Of a DNA stretch of 64,000 nucleotides, positions 9,056 to 17,160 are shown piece after piece; positions within the stretch are counted from its first letter, which is position 1, and the number at the start of each line of letters is the position of its first letter. The notes under the pieces were generated by a model. The model was not told the DNA's origin. It did not search any database and saw only the letters and a list, made by a program, of their open reading frames with translations. The DNA comes from Emticicia oligotrophica DSM 17448. GTDB lineage: Bacteria > Bacteroidota > Bacteroidia > Cytophagales > Spirosomataceae. Location of the stretch: the NCBI RefSeq assembly GCF_000263195.1, contig NC_018748.1:558001-622000 (forward strand), read 5' to 3'. The position numbers were made by a program, and so were the translations under genes.

Positions 9056-9611
9056 GAATATTAGAACTTTATCTTAAAATGAAGAAATATGAATTTTACA
9101 ACTCATATATATAACAAATTCTAAAAGTTATTGTATCAAGAAAATGCAATTTTCTTTGATTGAATTACCCTTAATTTTGCATCAAAGTTAAAGATAAATG
9201 TTCTTTCTAACAATCAATACCAAAATTGAGTCACGAATAGGTTAATTCCCCTCTATATTTTATTGCTCAATCAAGCATAAATCTTATTTATGTGATAATT
9301 ATTTCCTGCATGAGGATTTTTTGTGGAATTCGATTAGGCATATTATCTAGAAATTATAGTATTGTGGTAAACCCAGAAAGAACCTGAAAGAGATTTTAGG
9401 TCTAATTAGATACGCTCCGAAAATTATTCTCTACACAATAGACAATAAATATAAAAAGTACCATACAAGTACTATTTAGTCCTAAAGACTATTCAAGAAT
9501 ATTACGTAGGTTTGTTTCATCATTTCCAAAAATCTGCCCTTAGGTTTTAAAAGAGTATTTCAAATCATAAGTCAGTAAAGTCAATTATTCCAATATTTCA
9601 GAAATAACTCT
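9056..9611. other. 556-bp intergenic region without a recognisable gene
   Basis: AT-rich spacer between the divergent hemL and cytochrome c genes. I find no ORF with coding character, no tRNA and no strong hairpin. A TAGGTTTG at 9507-9514 matches the -7 consensus and could belong to the cytochrome/flavoprotein operon about 100 bases downstream, without a clear -33 partner. Confidence 0.5.
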
Positions 9612-9992
9612 ATGAACTCACTATCTTCCAAAAATACAAGAAGTATTATATTATCTGTTGGTCTGTTGGCGGCAACTATTGTAGCTTGCCGTAGTGAAAT
9701 CGAACAAACTCCGCCAACACCAATCGTTAACTCTATAACTTCTGATGAGCGTTCTTTAAAGGTTGGGGTTGTTAATCATCCAGGACAACTACTAGCCTCC
9801 AACTGTTTTCAATGCCACGGTACCAATGGTACTGGATTAGAACATTTAGCTGGTAAAAGTGCCAATGAAATTGTTAACGAATTGAGAGAAATGTCGGCTA
9901 AAAATCCTCGTGCTGAAATTATGAATGTCCATGCCAAAGCATATACTACAGATGAAATGAAATTAATTGGGGACTTTTTTTCAAAACAATAA
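9612..9992 (+). CDS. Lipoprotein c-type cytochrome, probable sulfide dehydrogenase haem subunit (FccA-like)
   Basis: Electron acceptor for the flavoprotein encoded 3 bp downstream. The N-terminus is a lipoprotein signal with Cys26 (TIVAC), so the protein should be tethered to a membrane facing the periplasm. It has one haem site, CFQCH (Cys65, Cys68, His69), followed by GTNGTG. A likely distal ligand is Met104 in AEIMNVHAKAY. At 126 residues it is a mono-haem class I cytochrome, close in pattern (FQCHG..G) to the haem subunit of flavocytochrome c sulfide dehydrogenase. Its position directly before the FccB-like gene is the main reason for the functional call. Confidence 0.8.
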   Translation: MNSLSSKNTRSIILSVGLLAATIVACRSEIEQTPPTPIVNSITSDERSLKVGVVNHPGQLLASNCFQCHGTNGTGLEHLAGKSANEIVNELREMSAKNPRAEIMNVHAKAYTTDEMKLIGDFFSKQ

Positions 9993-9995
9993 GAT

Positions 9996-11318
9996 ATGAA
10001 ACGTAGAAGTTTTTTAAATAATCTTGGAGCATCGGCTTTAGGGTTAGGCATTATAGAAAATTCATTTGGACAAGAAACGAAGAATGTTGTTAATGATATT
10101 CATTCTTTGATTCAAGTGCCAAGTAATATAGTTGCCACAGGACGTGTGATTGTAATTGGTGGAGGCATGGCAGGTACAACAGCAGCTAAATATCTGAAAC
10201 TATGGGGAGGAACCGGAGTTGAAGTAACTTTAATAGAACCTAATGCTAGCTATTACTCTAATATCTTTAGTAATATGGTATTAGTAGGAGAACGGACATT
10301 AGAACAATTGACATTTAATTATAATTTGCTGAGGACAAAATATGGAGTTTCGGTTTTACAAAATTCTGTAACAGGCATCAATCCTTCAGGAAAAAGTGTA
10401 ACACTAAATAGCGGAAAGGTATTGCCTTACGACAAATTAGTTATAGCACCGGGAATTGATTTCGAACCAATACAACTTTCGGGCACAGCAGCTAATCAGG
10501 CCAAAATTGTTCATGCGTGGAAAGCAGGTCAACAAACAACCTCTTTGAAAAACCAAGTTCAAGCCATGACCAAAAAGGATACATTTATCATCACGATACC
10601 GCCCAAACCCTACCGTTGCCCGCCCGGGCCCTACGAAAGAGCCTGTGTCGTAGCCGACTATTTAAAGAGAATTAAAGGTGGAGGAAAAGTAATCATTTTA
10701 GATGCAAATCCAAGTATTCAGGCAGAACCAGAAAACTTTACAAACGCATTTAACAATACACACAAAGGTATAATTACCTATGTACCAAATGCAACGGTAA
10801 TCAGCATTGATGCCGATAAGGGTACTGTCAATACAAATCAGGGGACTTTCACAGGTAAGGTTATTAATGCAATACCCACACACAAAGCAGGCAGTTTAAT
10901 TACAAATTCTGGAATTGGTCTTGCTAATGCAGGTAATGGCAAGTGGGCAGGTGTAAATGTACTTACTTACGAATCAACAGTTCACCAAAATATTCACATC
11001 ATTGGCGATGCATCTTCTACAACTCAACCTAAAGCAGGGCATATTGCGAATGCTGAAGCTAAAGTTTGTGCTGATGCTATTATACATATGTTAAAAGGTG
11101 AGGCGGTAAATCCAAGTCCGATGACGAATTCAGCTTGTTTTACACCAATAACAAAATCTACTGCTTCTTGGCTATCGGTAGTATTTAGATATGACCCTGT
11201 CAGTAAAACAATGGTTCCTACTGGCAATGGCGTAACTGAATCTTTGGGAGCCACCAAAGACAACTATGAAGATATGATAAAATGGTTTAATAATTTAATG
11301 TCTGATACATTTTCATAG
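9996..11318 (+). CDS. Tat-exported FAD flavoprotein, sulfide dehydrogenase type (FccB-like)
   Basis: Probable periplasmic flavoprotein oxidising sulfide and passing electrons to the adjacent cytochrome. Residues 1-26 form a twin-arginine signal (KRRSFLNNLGASALGLG). The FAD-binding fold begins at VIVIGGGMAGTTAAKYL (about residues 51-67). The FccB hallmark RCPPGPYERA carries Cys208; Cys381 in the C-terminal NSACFTP should be its redox-active disulfide partner by analogy with flavocytochrome c. GDAS near residue 337 is the second FAD contact. At 440 residues it fits FccB. It is co-transcribed with the cytochrome, and a terminator follows. A sulfide:quinone reductase is less likely because of the Tat signal and the cytochrome partner. 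The physiological substrate is inferred. Confidence 0.82.
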   Translation: MKRRSFLNNLGASALGLGIIENSFGQETKNVVNDIHSLIQVPSNIVATGRVIVIGGGMAGTTAAKYLKLWGGTGVEVTLIEPNASYYSNIFSNMVLVGERTLEQLTFNYNLLRTKYGVSVLQNSVTGINPSGKSVTLNSGKVLPYDKLVIAPGIDFEPIQLSGTAANQAKIVHAWKAGQQTTSLKNQVQAMTKKDTFIITIPPKPYRCPPGPYERACVVADYLKRIKGGGKVIILDANPSIQAEPENFTNAFNNTHKGIITYVPNATVISIDADKGTVNTNQGTFTGKVINAIPTHKAGSLITNSGIGLANAGNGKWAGVNVLTYESTVHQNIHIIGDASSTTQPKAGHIANAEAKVCADAIIHMLKGEAVNPSPMTNSACFTPITKSTASWLSVVFRYDPVSKTMVPTGNGVTESLGATKDNYEDMIKWFNNLMSDTFS

Positions 11319-11325
11319 AATGAAT

Positions 11326-11357
11326 AACAAAAGAGCCTTTAAAAAGGCTCTTTTGTT
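11326..11357. terminator. Bidirectional terminator between fccB-like gene and methylmalonyl-CoA mutase
   Basis: 12-bp stem AACAAAAGAGCC / GGCTCTTTTGTT around a TTTAAAAA loop, between two convergent genes. Confidence 0.8.
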
Positions 11358-11380
11358 ATAAAAACATTACTGTTTTATTC

Positions 11381-13516
11381 CTAAATACTTTCATTCATCA
11401 ATTCATGTAAAATTTTCTGTGCAGCAACAGAAATAACCGTACCCGGCCCAAATACGCCTTTCACGCCTGCATCATAAAGGTATTGATAATCTTGTGCAGG
11501 AATCACACCTCCAGCAATTACCATAATATCTTCACGACCTAATTTCTTTAATTCTTCGATAAGTTGAGGTATGAGAGTCTTATGACCAGCCGCTAAGCTA
11601 GAAGCTCCAACTATATGTACATCATTTTCTGCCGCCTGACGAGCCGTTTCTTCTGGCGTTTGGAAAAGCGGACCTATATCTACATCGAAGCCTAAATCAG
11701 CAAAACTAGTAGCGATTACTTTTGCTCCACGGTCATGGCCATCTTGACCCATTTTGGCCACCATAATTCTTGGTCGACGGCCCTCTATTTCTGCAAATTT
11801 ATCGGCCAATGATTTTGCAAGCTGAAAATTCTCATCATCAGAAACTTCGGCTTGGTAAACCCCCGAAATCGAACGAATGGTGGCTTTGTGGCGGCCTGCT
11901 ACTTTTTCCATGGCATACGATATTTCTCCTAATGTAGCTCTTTTTCGTGCTGCTTCAACAGCAAGAGCAAGTAGATTCTCTCCTGTTGAAGATGAACCAG
12001 CCGTAATTTTCTCTAAAATCGCCTGTACTTCTGCTTCATTTCGTTTAGCTTTAACTTCTGTTAATTTGGTAATTTGCTTACGTCTTACCTCCTGATTATC
12101 AACTTCCAATAGTTCTATTTCAGTCGCATCATCAGCTTTATATTTATTCACACCAACAATAACATCTTTCCCTGAATCAATCCTTGCTTGCTTTCTGGCC
12201 GCTGCTTCTTCAATTCTCATTTTAGGCAAGCCCGTCTCGATTGCCTTTGTCATTCCTCCTAAATCTTCTACTTCTTCAATTAAAGCCCAAGCTTTCTCGA
12301 CCAATTCTTTAGTCAAATATTCAACGTAATAAGACCCACCCCAAGGGTCAACAACTCGACAGATTTCAGTTTCGTGTTGAATGTATAATTGGGTATTTCG
12401 GGCAATTCTTGCTGAAAAATCAGTGGGAAGAGCAATGGCCTCATCAAGTGAATTGGTATGTAAAGATTGTGTATGCCCCAAAGCAGCAGCCATTGCTTCA
12501 ATGGCGGTTCGAGTTACATTATTAAAAGGGTCTTGTTCGGTAAGCGACCACCCAGAGGTCTGGCAGTGAGTACGCAAAGCAAGAGATTTTGAATTTTTAG
12601 GATTAAATTTCTTTACAATTTTCGACCAAAGTAGCCTTCCTGCTCTCATTTTGGCGATTTCCATGAAATGATTCATGCCTATTCCCCAAAAAAAAGAAAG
12701 TCGAGGAGCAAAATCATCAATATCCATTCCAGCCGCAATACCCGTACGAATATATTCTAAGCCATCGGCCAAAGTATAGGCTAATTCGATGTGAGCAGGA
12801 GCTCCAGCTTCGTGTATATGATAACCCGATATTGAAATCGAATTGAATTTTGGCATATATTTAGAAGTATAGGCAAAAATATCACCCACAATTCGCATCG
12901 AAAACTCAGGTGGATAAATGTAAGTATTTCGTACCATAAATTCTTTCAGAATATCATTTTGGATAGTTCCTGAAAGTTTATCTGGCGAAACCCCTTGTTC
13001 TTCGGCAGCAATGATATAAAAAGCCATAATGGGCAAAACCGCTCCATTCATGGTCATGGAAACCGACATTTGGTCGAGTGGAATTTGGTCAAATAATATT
13101 TTCATATCTTCAACCGTATCAATCGCCACACCCGCTTTTCCTACATCACCTGTCACACGTGGATGGTCAGAATCATAACCTCGATGCGTAGCTAAGTCAA
13201 AAGCTACTGAAAGCCCCTTCTGGCCTGCCGCTAAGTTTCTACGGTAAAATGCATTGGATTCTTCAGCGGTAGAAAAGCCCGCATATTGACGAATTGTCCA
13301 AGGTTGCATAACATACATCGTACTGTATGGCCCACGTAAAAAGGGGGGAATACCCGCCGAAAAATGCAAATGTTCTGCCGATTCAATATCTTTGGCAGTA
13401 AACCTTGGCTTAATATTAATACCCTCAGCCGTACGAAAGGAAGTCGATGAGGAAGCAGTAGCTTCAATACCAGCAACATTTGTATCTAAAGATATTTTAG
13501 AAAAATCTGGTTTCAT
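11381..13516 (-). CDS. scpA: Methylmalonyl-CoA mutase, large (catalytic) subunit
   Basis: Adenosylcobalamin enzyme that interconverts (R)-methylmalonyl-CoA and succinyl-CoA in propionate and branched-chain catabolism. It is 711 residues from the preferred ATG at 13516. The N-terminal TIM barrel carries the substrate segments [19 protein letters not shown] and [15 protein letters not shown]. The C-terminal B12 domain has DGHDRG with the cobalt-binding His594, then [24 protein letters not shown] and VIAGGVIP. The frame opens earlier at 13576, but a TAAATTTG -7 box at 13579-13586 would place the transcript start near there, supporting the internal start. The small subunit gene, often adjacent, is not in this window. 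Confidence 0.95.
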   Translation of the reverse strand: MKPDFSKISLDTNVAGIEATASSSTSFRTAEGINIKPRFTAKDIESAEHLHFSAGIPPFLRGPYSTMYVMQPWTIRQYAGFSTAEESNAFYRRNLAAGQKGLSVAFDLATHRGYDSDHPRVTGDVGKAGVAIDTVEDMKILFDQIPLDQMSVSMTMNGAVLPIMAFYIIAAEEQGVSPDKLSGTIQNDILKEFMVRNTYIYPPEFSMRIVGDIFAYTSKYMPKFNSISISGYHIHEAGAPAHIELAYTLADGLEYIRTGIAAGMDIDDFAPRLSFFWGIGMNHFMEIAKMRAGRLLWSKIVKKFNPKNSKSLALRTHCQTSGWSLTEQDPFNNVTRTAIEAMAAALGHTQSLHTNSLDEAIALPTDFSARIARNTQLYIQHETEICRVVDPWGGSYYVEYLTKELVEKAWALIEEVEDLGGMTKAIETGLPKMRIEEAAARKQARIDSGKDVIVGVNKYKADDATEIELLEVDNQEVRRKQITKLTEVKAKRNEAEVQAILEKITAGSSSTGENLLALAVEAARKRATLGEISYAMEKVAGRHKATIRSISGVYQAEVSDDENFQLAKSLADKFAEIEGRRPRIMVAKMGQDGHDRGAKVIATSFADLGFDVDIGPLFQTPEETARQAAENDVHIVGASSLAAGHKTLIPQLIEELKKLGREDIMVIAGGVIPAQDYQYLYDAGVKGVFGPGTVISVAAQKILHELMNESI

Positions 13517-13578
13517 TGATGAAAGGGAATAAAGATTTAGCAAATAAGCTAGAAATACTTGCTGCAAATAATTCAAAC

Positions 13579-13586
13579 AAATTTAC
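13579..13586 (-). promoter_or_regulatory. -7 box candidate for methylmalonyl-CoA mutase (TAAATTTG on minus strand)
   Basis: TAAATTTG read on the minus strand matches TAnnTTTG and lies about 63 bases before the preferred start at 13516. No clear -33 TTTG. Confidence 0.4.
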
Positions 13587-13660
13587 CCAAGAAATCAGAT
13601 TAGTCTAAGTTTTTCTTGCTAAATTAAAATAGTTATATTTTTGTAATTGCATGACCTACA

Positions 13661-13691
13661 AAAAAAGCCTACCACTAATCAGCAGCAGACT
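13661..13691 (-). terminator. Possible terminator after the transposase remnant
   Basis: On the minus strand, AGTCTGCTGCT and AGTGGTAGGCT pair over 11 positions if G-U pairs are allowed, with loop GATT, and a short T run follows. It lies between the remnant and the mutase promoter. Confidence 0.4.
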
Positions 13692-13725
13692 TTCCGAATA
13701 AAAAAAGTAGATTTGTTTCAAAAGT

Positions 13726-13742
13726 TTTAGTTATAAACTAAA
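13726..13742. repeat. 17-bp palindrome at the end of the transposase remnant
   Basis: Perfect inverted repeat TTTAGTT-ATA-AACTAAA spanning the stop codon of the IS630-type fragment. It may be the scar or terminal structure of the former element; with AT-rich sequence it could be chance. Confidence 0.4.
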
Positions 13743-14002
13743 GTTTTTTGGTTGATTGAATTATTATTCATCTTAGGTAAATCTTTCAATCCGAAAATAC
13801 CCCTTTCTTCCCAAGCATCAAGCCAATTGGTAATTGTACCTCGGCTCACTTCAAAAATATCAGATAATACAGTTACGTTGTAACCCTTGTAGCTCAATAA
13901 AATAGCCTTAGCCCGCTCTCGTTCACGATAATTACGGCTATGACGCGACACTTCTCGTAAGTACTCAACTTGTTCTTCGGTTATTTTTCTAACGTAACGC
14001 AT
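13727..14002 (-). pseudogene. IS630-type transposase remnant (N-terminal helix-turn-helix only)
   Basis: A 91-residue reading frame equivalent to the DNA-binding N-terminus of IS630/Tc1-type transposases. It has RERERAKAILLSYKGYNVTVLSDIFEVS, then the recognition helix RGTITNWLDAWEERGIFGLKDLPK. In complete elements this is followed by a Gly/Arg-Pro linker and the DDE catalytic domain. Here it breaks off into NNNSINQKTLVYN and stops, and the 150 bp downstream contain no DDE remnant. A palindrome TTTAGTT-ATA-AACTAAA overlaps the stop codon. It could be a decayed insertion sequence or a captured stand-alone HTH protein; decay is more likely. Confidence 0.65.
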
Positions 14003-14233
14003 TTTTCATCAAGTTTTTATAATCTAAGATTAATTCTATCTGTACTAATCGTCTAAATAGTAAGACGATAAAATGTTTTTAAACGCTGTGAAAAAATAAA
14101 TTTTATTTAATTACGTAGAAACACTATTGATTAGTTGCGTATAGTTATGTCAATTAAGTTATAATTCATAGATATTATTAGTTTAATTTGAAAATTTATC
14201 AGATACATTAAATCCAAATTAACAATCATGGCA

Positions 14234-14596
14234 TTAATTACAATAGCCTTTTTTATCGGTTGCCATGTGTTCTCTGCCCCATTGATACATACTATCTATA
14301 ATCGGTAATAAACTGCTACCATAGGGGGTAATTTTGTACTCTACTCTTGGTGGAATTTCGGGGTAAATGATTCTCTCGATAATACCATCGGCCTCTAACT
14401 CTCTTAACTGATTGGTTAAAGTTTGCTTACTGATTTCTGTAATATTTTTCAGTAAAATACTATATCTATTTCTATCGGTTCGTATCATGTGAATAATGCT
14501 GGGTTTCCATTTTCCACCAATAATATTCATGCAATACACCACCGGACAATTCCCTGGTGTAAAGTCTTTTGTCTTTCTAAGTGCTATATTTTCCAT
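14234..14596 (-). CDS. HxlR family transcriptional regulator
   Basis: A winged-helix DNA-binding protein of 120 residues. The HxlR signature is present in order: CPVVYCMNIIGGKWKPSIIHMI, ISKQTLTNQLRELEADGIIER, then YPEIPPRVEYKITPYGSSLLPIID. A Cys near residue 18 (GNCPV) is in the position sometimes redox-sensitive in this family. It is divergent from the small dimeric-barrel gene at 14698, with 101 bp between starts that contain two inverted repeats. It probably represses that gene and itself. The inducer is unknown; aldehydes, quinones and disulfide stress are known signals elsewhere in the family. Confidence 0.9.
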   Translation of the reverse strand: MENIALRKTKDFTPGNCPVVYCMNIIGGKWKPSIIHMIRTDRNRYSILLKNITEISKQTLTNQLRELEADGIIERIIYPEIPPRVEYKITPYGSSLLPIIDSMYQWGREHMATDKKGYCN

Positions 14597-14613
14597 TAGT
14601 CTAAAATTTTAGC

Positions 14614-14636
14614 CTATATACATATTTATTATATAG
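14614..14636. promoter_or_regulatory. Inverted repeat, candidate HxlR operator 1
   Basis: CTATATA (14614-14620) and TATATAG (14630-14636) flank a 9-bp spacer in the HxlR intergenic region, near the HxlR start. It touches the second palindrome. Confidence 0.4.
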
Positions 14637-14651
14637 ACTATATTAATAGTC
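14636..14651. promoter_or_regulatory. Palindrome GACTAT-ATTA-ATAGTC, candidate HxlR operator 2
   Basis: Perfect 6-bp arms with a 4-bp spacer. It covers the place where the -33 element of the 14698 gene should be, given its -7 box at 14660-14667, so binding here would block that promoter. Confidence 0.5.
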
Positions 14652-14659
14652 AAAGATAA

Positions 14660-14667
14660 TAATTTTG
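14660..14667 (+). promoter_or_regulatory. -7 box TAATTTTG for the dimeric-barrel gene
   Basis: TAATTTTG matches TAnnTTTG, 30 bases before the ATG at 14698 and 8 bases after the operator palindrome. Confidence 0.5.
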
Positions 14668-14697
14668 TGCAAACATTAATTTTAAACGACTAAGAAT

Positions 14698-14964
14698 ATG
14701 AAAAGAATTACAGTATTGATTACGATGCACTTCGATAATTCAAAAGGAAATTTTGAAGAATTAAGAAAGCAAGAAATGGCTCATATTATGCAGTGGAAAG
14801 AAGCTGGTATTTTAGAGAATTTTTACATCAAATCTGAAAAAGATGGAGCAATGCTTATTTTTAAAGATATAGAAATGCAAGAGGTTGTAAATAATATCGA
14901 ACATTTGCCTTTCTTTCCTTACATGGAAAAAGTAGAGTGCCTAAGTTTGGATAAAATGTTTTAA
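14698..14964 (+). CDS. Small dimeric alpha/beta-barrel protein (muconolactone isomerase/YCII-like)
   Basis: An 88-residue cytoplasmic protein. The pattern VLITMHFDNSKGNFEELRKQEMAHIMQWKEAGILENFYIKSEKDGAMLIF is the beta-alpha-beta start of a ferredoxin-like dimeric barrel similar to muconolactone isomerase and YCII-type proteins. It ends with LPFFPYMEKVECLSL, a typical last strand. No catalytic residue is certain. It is probably the main target of the divergent HxlR repressor, which would suit a role in handling a reactive small molecule. That role is inference from position only. Confidence 0.7.
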   Translation: MKRITVLITMHFDNSKGNFEELRKQEMAHIMQWKEAGILENFYIKSEKDGAMLIFKDIEMQEVVNNIEHLPFFPYMEKVECLSLDKMF

Positions 14965-15062
14965 TAAAAAATACAGCTTGAATGCAGTAAAAATATCTGG
15001 TTTAACATTCATTTTGCTGCTTTCAAGCTGTAGGAATCTACTTGAATTAATTAAGTTTAAAA

Positions 15063-15611
15063 TCAATGTCCATCAACTGGGATACAGCTTTTCACTGAAA
15101 CTACCCCATAAATTCTCTTATCTTTGATAACATAATTTGAAATCAACTTACTGTTTTCATCCCAAACCTTTTGTGTACCTTCTTTTTCTCCCAACTGATA
15201 ATTGCTTTCTTCTCTGACTTTCCCATTCGGAAAATACACTAATTGTTTTCCATCAAACTGGTCGTGTTTATATTGAAACAAATACCTTAACTTTCCGTTT
15301 GGCCACCATTGCTTAAAAACGCCTTCTTTTTGACCATTAATGAAAATACGTTCTAACAACTTTTCTCCTGAATTATACCAGCCTTTTGCCAAACCTTGCT
15401 CTCTTCCTTCGGCAATCGGTAATTGATAAACCACTCTATTTTCTTCTTTTTCAATCATATAACCCGAAAAAGGCTGCCCTTTGTAAAGCCAGCCTCTATC
15501 CGTTTTTTTTAGGTTAATATCAACGTTTAAAACACTACTTTTTGCTTTTCTTTCATGGCATGCCAATACGAGAAAAGCAAAAAATAAAGTCGCTATATGC
15601 TTAAATTTCAA
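15063..15611 (-). CDS. MORN-repeat lipoprotein
   Basis: A secreted lipoprotein of 182 residues with five or so MORN-like repeats, e.g. LAKGWYNSGEKLLERIFING, FKQWWPNGKLRYLFQYKHD and LVYFPNGKVREESNYQLG. The frame extends upstream to an ATG at 15683 inside the multicopper oxidase gene, but a TTG at 15609-15611 gives a clean lipoprotein signal (KFKHIATLFFAFLVLAC) and starts 12 bp after the oxidase stop, so I use it. MORN proteins often act as membrane-linked scaffolds; in Bacteroidota many are uncharacterised lipoproteins related to the YwqK group. It is co-transcribed with the oxidase, suggesting a shared extracytoplasmic role. Confidence 0.75.
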   Translation of the reverse strand: MKFKHIATLFFAFLVLACHERKAKSSVLNVDINLKKTDRGWLYKGQPFSGYMIEKEENRVVYQLPIAEGREQGLAKGWYNSGEKLLERIFINGQKEGVFKQWWPNGKLRYLFQYKHDQFDGKQLVYFPNGKVREESNYQLGEKEGTQKVWDENSKLISNYVIKDKRIYGVVSVKSCIPVDGH

Positions 15612-15622
15612 AATCTTAGTAT

Positions 15623-17092
15623 TTATTGGGTTACTAAAAACTGTCCCATTAACCCTGCATCTTCGTGGTTCGGGAAATGGCAATGGTACATAAATGGATT
15701 GGTGCTGCTCGCAAAATCGTCGTATTTTGCTACTACGGATACTGTTTCACCAGTTCGGATATAAAAAGTATCTTTCCAACCCGATTCATAATTGGCAATC
15801 GGACCTGAACTTCGAGAAACAATCTTAAATTGAATATCATGGATGTGAAAAGAATGCCCGAAAATATTATTATTCACTATCGTCCATTTCTCGACAGCAT
15901 TTAGTTTTACGTTTTGGTTGATGGTTGTAAAACCATAAGTATTATTATCAAATGTAAAAGCCGACCCCGCCTGTCCACCAGTTATCTTGATGGTACGAGT
16001 ATTAGTAGCATCTGATTCTTTCCAATACGTATTTGTGGTCAATTTTGCAGGCACGGTTGTAATTGCATTTGCAGTTGCAGCTTTCACCTTGATATGCAAA
16101 ACATTGAAATCTTTATTATTTAATAAACTACCAAATTGACCAGTAGTTTGTGGTTCGCTCCCGCCAAAACCAAATTCTTGATTGGCATTGTAGGCTTTCA
16201 TATCTAAACTTGCTCCAACGGCATCTTTACTTAAATCAACCAAAATTTCAACACGTTCACCTACAGCTAATTTCACTCGTGTTACTTCAACTGGAGCATC
16301 GAGCAAGCCCCCATCATTGGTGATGACATAAAAATTACGATTATCGCTAAAGCCAAGGTTATATCCTCGTTCGGTTTCGGCATTCAAAATTCTGAAACGA
16401 ACAAATTGTTTCGGTAAACTAATCTGAGCATCATGCGTGCCATTGGCCATGGCATAATCACCATAAGCATGTTCAGTAACTGTAAATGAGTTATCAGAAT
16501 TATATCTTCTGCTAGTTAATACCAAGGGAATATCGTCAGTTCCGTAAGTTCGTGGCAATGCCAAAGCCGACTCAACTGGGTCTTTTATGATGATGAGTCC
16601 ACCAGCACCATAGGTTAATTGCTGAAATGTTTTTTCGTGTAAGTGTGGGTGATACCAATAAGTACCTGCATTATTTTTTATTTCAAAAGAGGGCTTCCAA
16701 GTGGTATTGGGTTCAATCATCTGATGAGGGCCACCATCCATAATGGCAGGGATATGAAAACCATGCCAATGCGTAGTAGTAGTTTCGGAAAGATTATTGG
16801 TAACATTCATCTGAACAAAATCGCCTTTGTTCATTATCAAGGTTGGTCCCCAAAACTCTGCACCATTATAGCCATAAGTAGCAGTTTTAGCTCCTGTACG
16901 CAGTTGTTTACTTGATTTTGCTAATGTTAAATCAAAGGTTTTACCCGTTATTGTTGGCGGAATCCAGAGTTCATTGTAGGTTGAGCTCGTGGTAGTTGTG
17001 GTGCTTGGCGTAACTGTTATATCATCTGTTTTACTGCAACCGTAAGTAACAATAAAAATAAGAGAGGCTAAGAAAAGTGCTACTTTTGTCAT
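15623..17092 (-). CDS. Multicopper oxidase (lipoprotein, CueO/CotA-type)
   Basis: Oxidises a substrate (copper(I), a phenol or another small molecule) with reduction of O2 to water, outside the cytoplasm. The N-terminus is a lipoprotein signal (LIFIVTYGC, Cys19). All four copper motifs are present: HWHGFHIP (His108, His110), WYHPHLHE (His148, His150), GHSFHIHD (about 415-422) and HCHFPNHEDAGLM at the C-terminus (His470, Cys471, His472, type-1 ligands His476 and Met482). At 489 residues it is a three-cupredoxin-domain enzyme. There is no Met-rich copper-sensing loop, so cuprous oxidase is not certain. The MORN lipoprotein follows directly. Confidence 0.92.
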   Translation of the reverse strand: MTKVALFLASLIFIVTYGCSKTDDITVTPSTTTTTSSTYNELWIPPTITGKTFDLTLAKSSKQLRTGAKTATYGYNGAEFWGPTLIMNKGDFVQMNVTNNLSETTTTHWHGFHIPAIMDGGPHQMIEPNTTWKPSFEIKNNAGTYWYHPHLHEKTFQQLTYGAGGLIIIKDPVESALALPRTYGTDDIPLVLTSRRYNSDNSFTVTEHAYGDYAMANGTHDAQISLPKQFVRFRILNAETERGYNLGFSDNRNFYVITNDGGLLDAPVEVTRVKLAVGERVEILVDLSKDAVGASLDMKAYNANQEFGFGGSEPQTTGQFGSLLNNKDFNVLHIKVKAATANAITTVPAKLTTNTYWKESDATNTRTIKITGGQAGSAFTFDNNTYGFTTINQNVKLNAVEKWTIVNNNIFGHSFHIHDIQFKIVSRSSGPIANYESGWKDTFYIRTGETVSVVAKYDDFASSTNPFMYHCHFPNHEDAGLMGQFLVTQ

Positions 17093-17160
17093 AAAGTTTC
17101 TTTAAAGTTATTTAGCATTTTAGATGCCAAAAACTTCAGAAACTTGCACTGTTATTCAAA

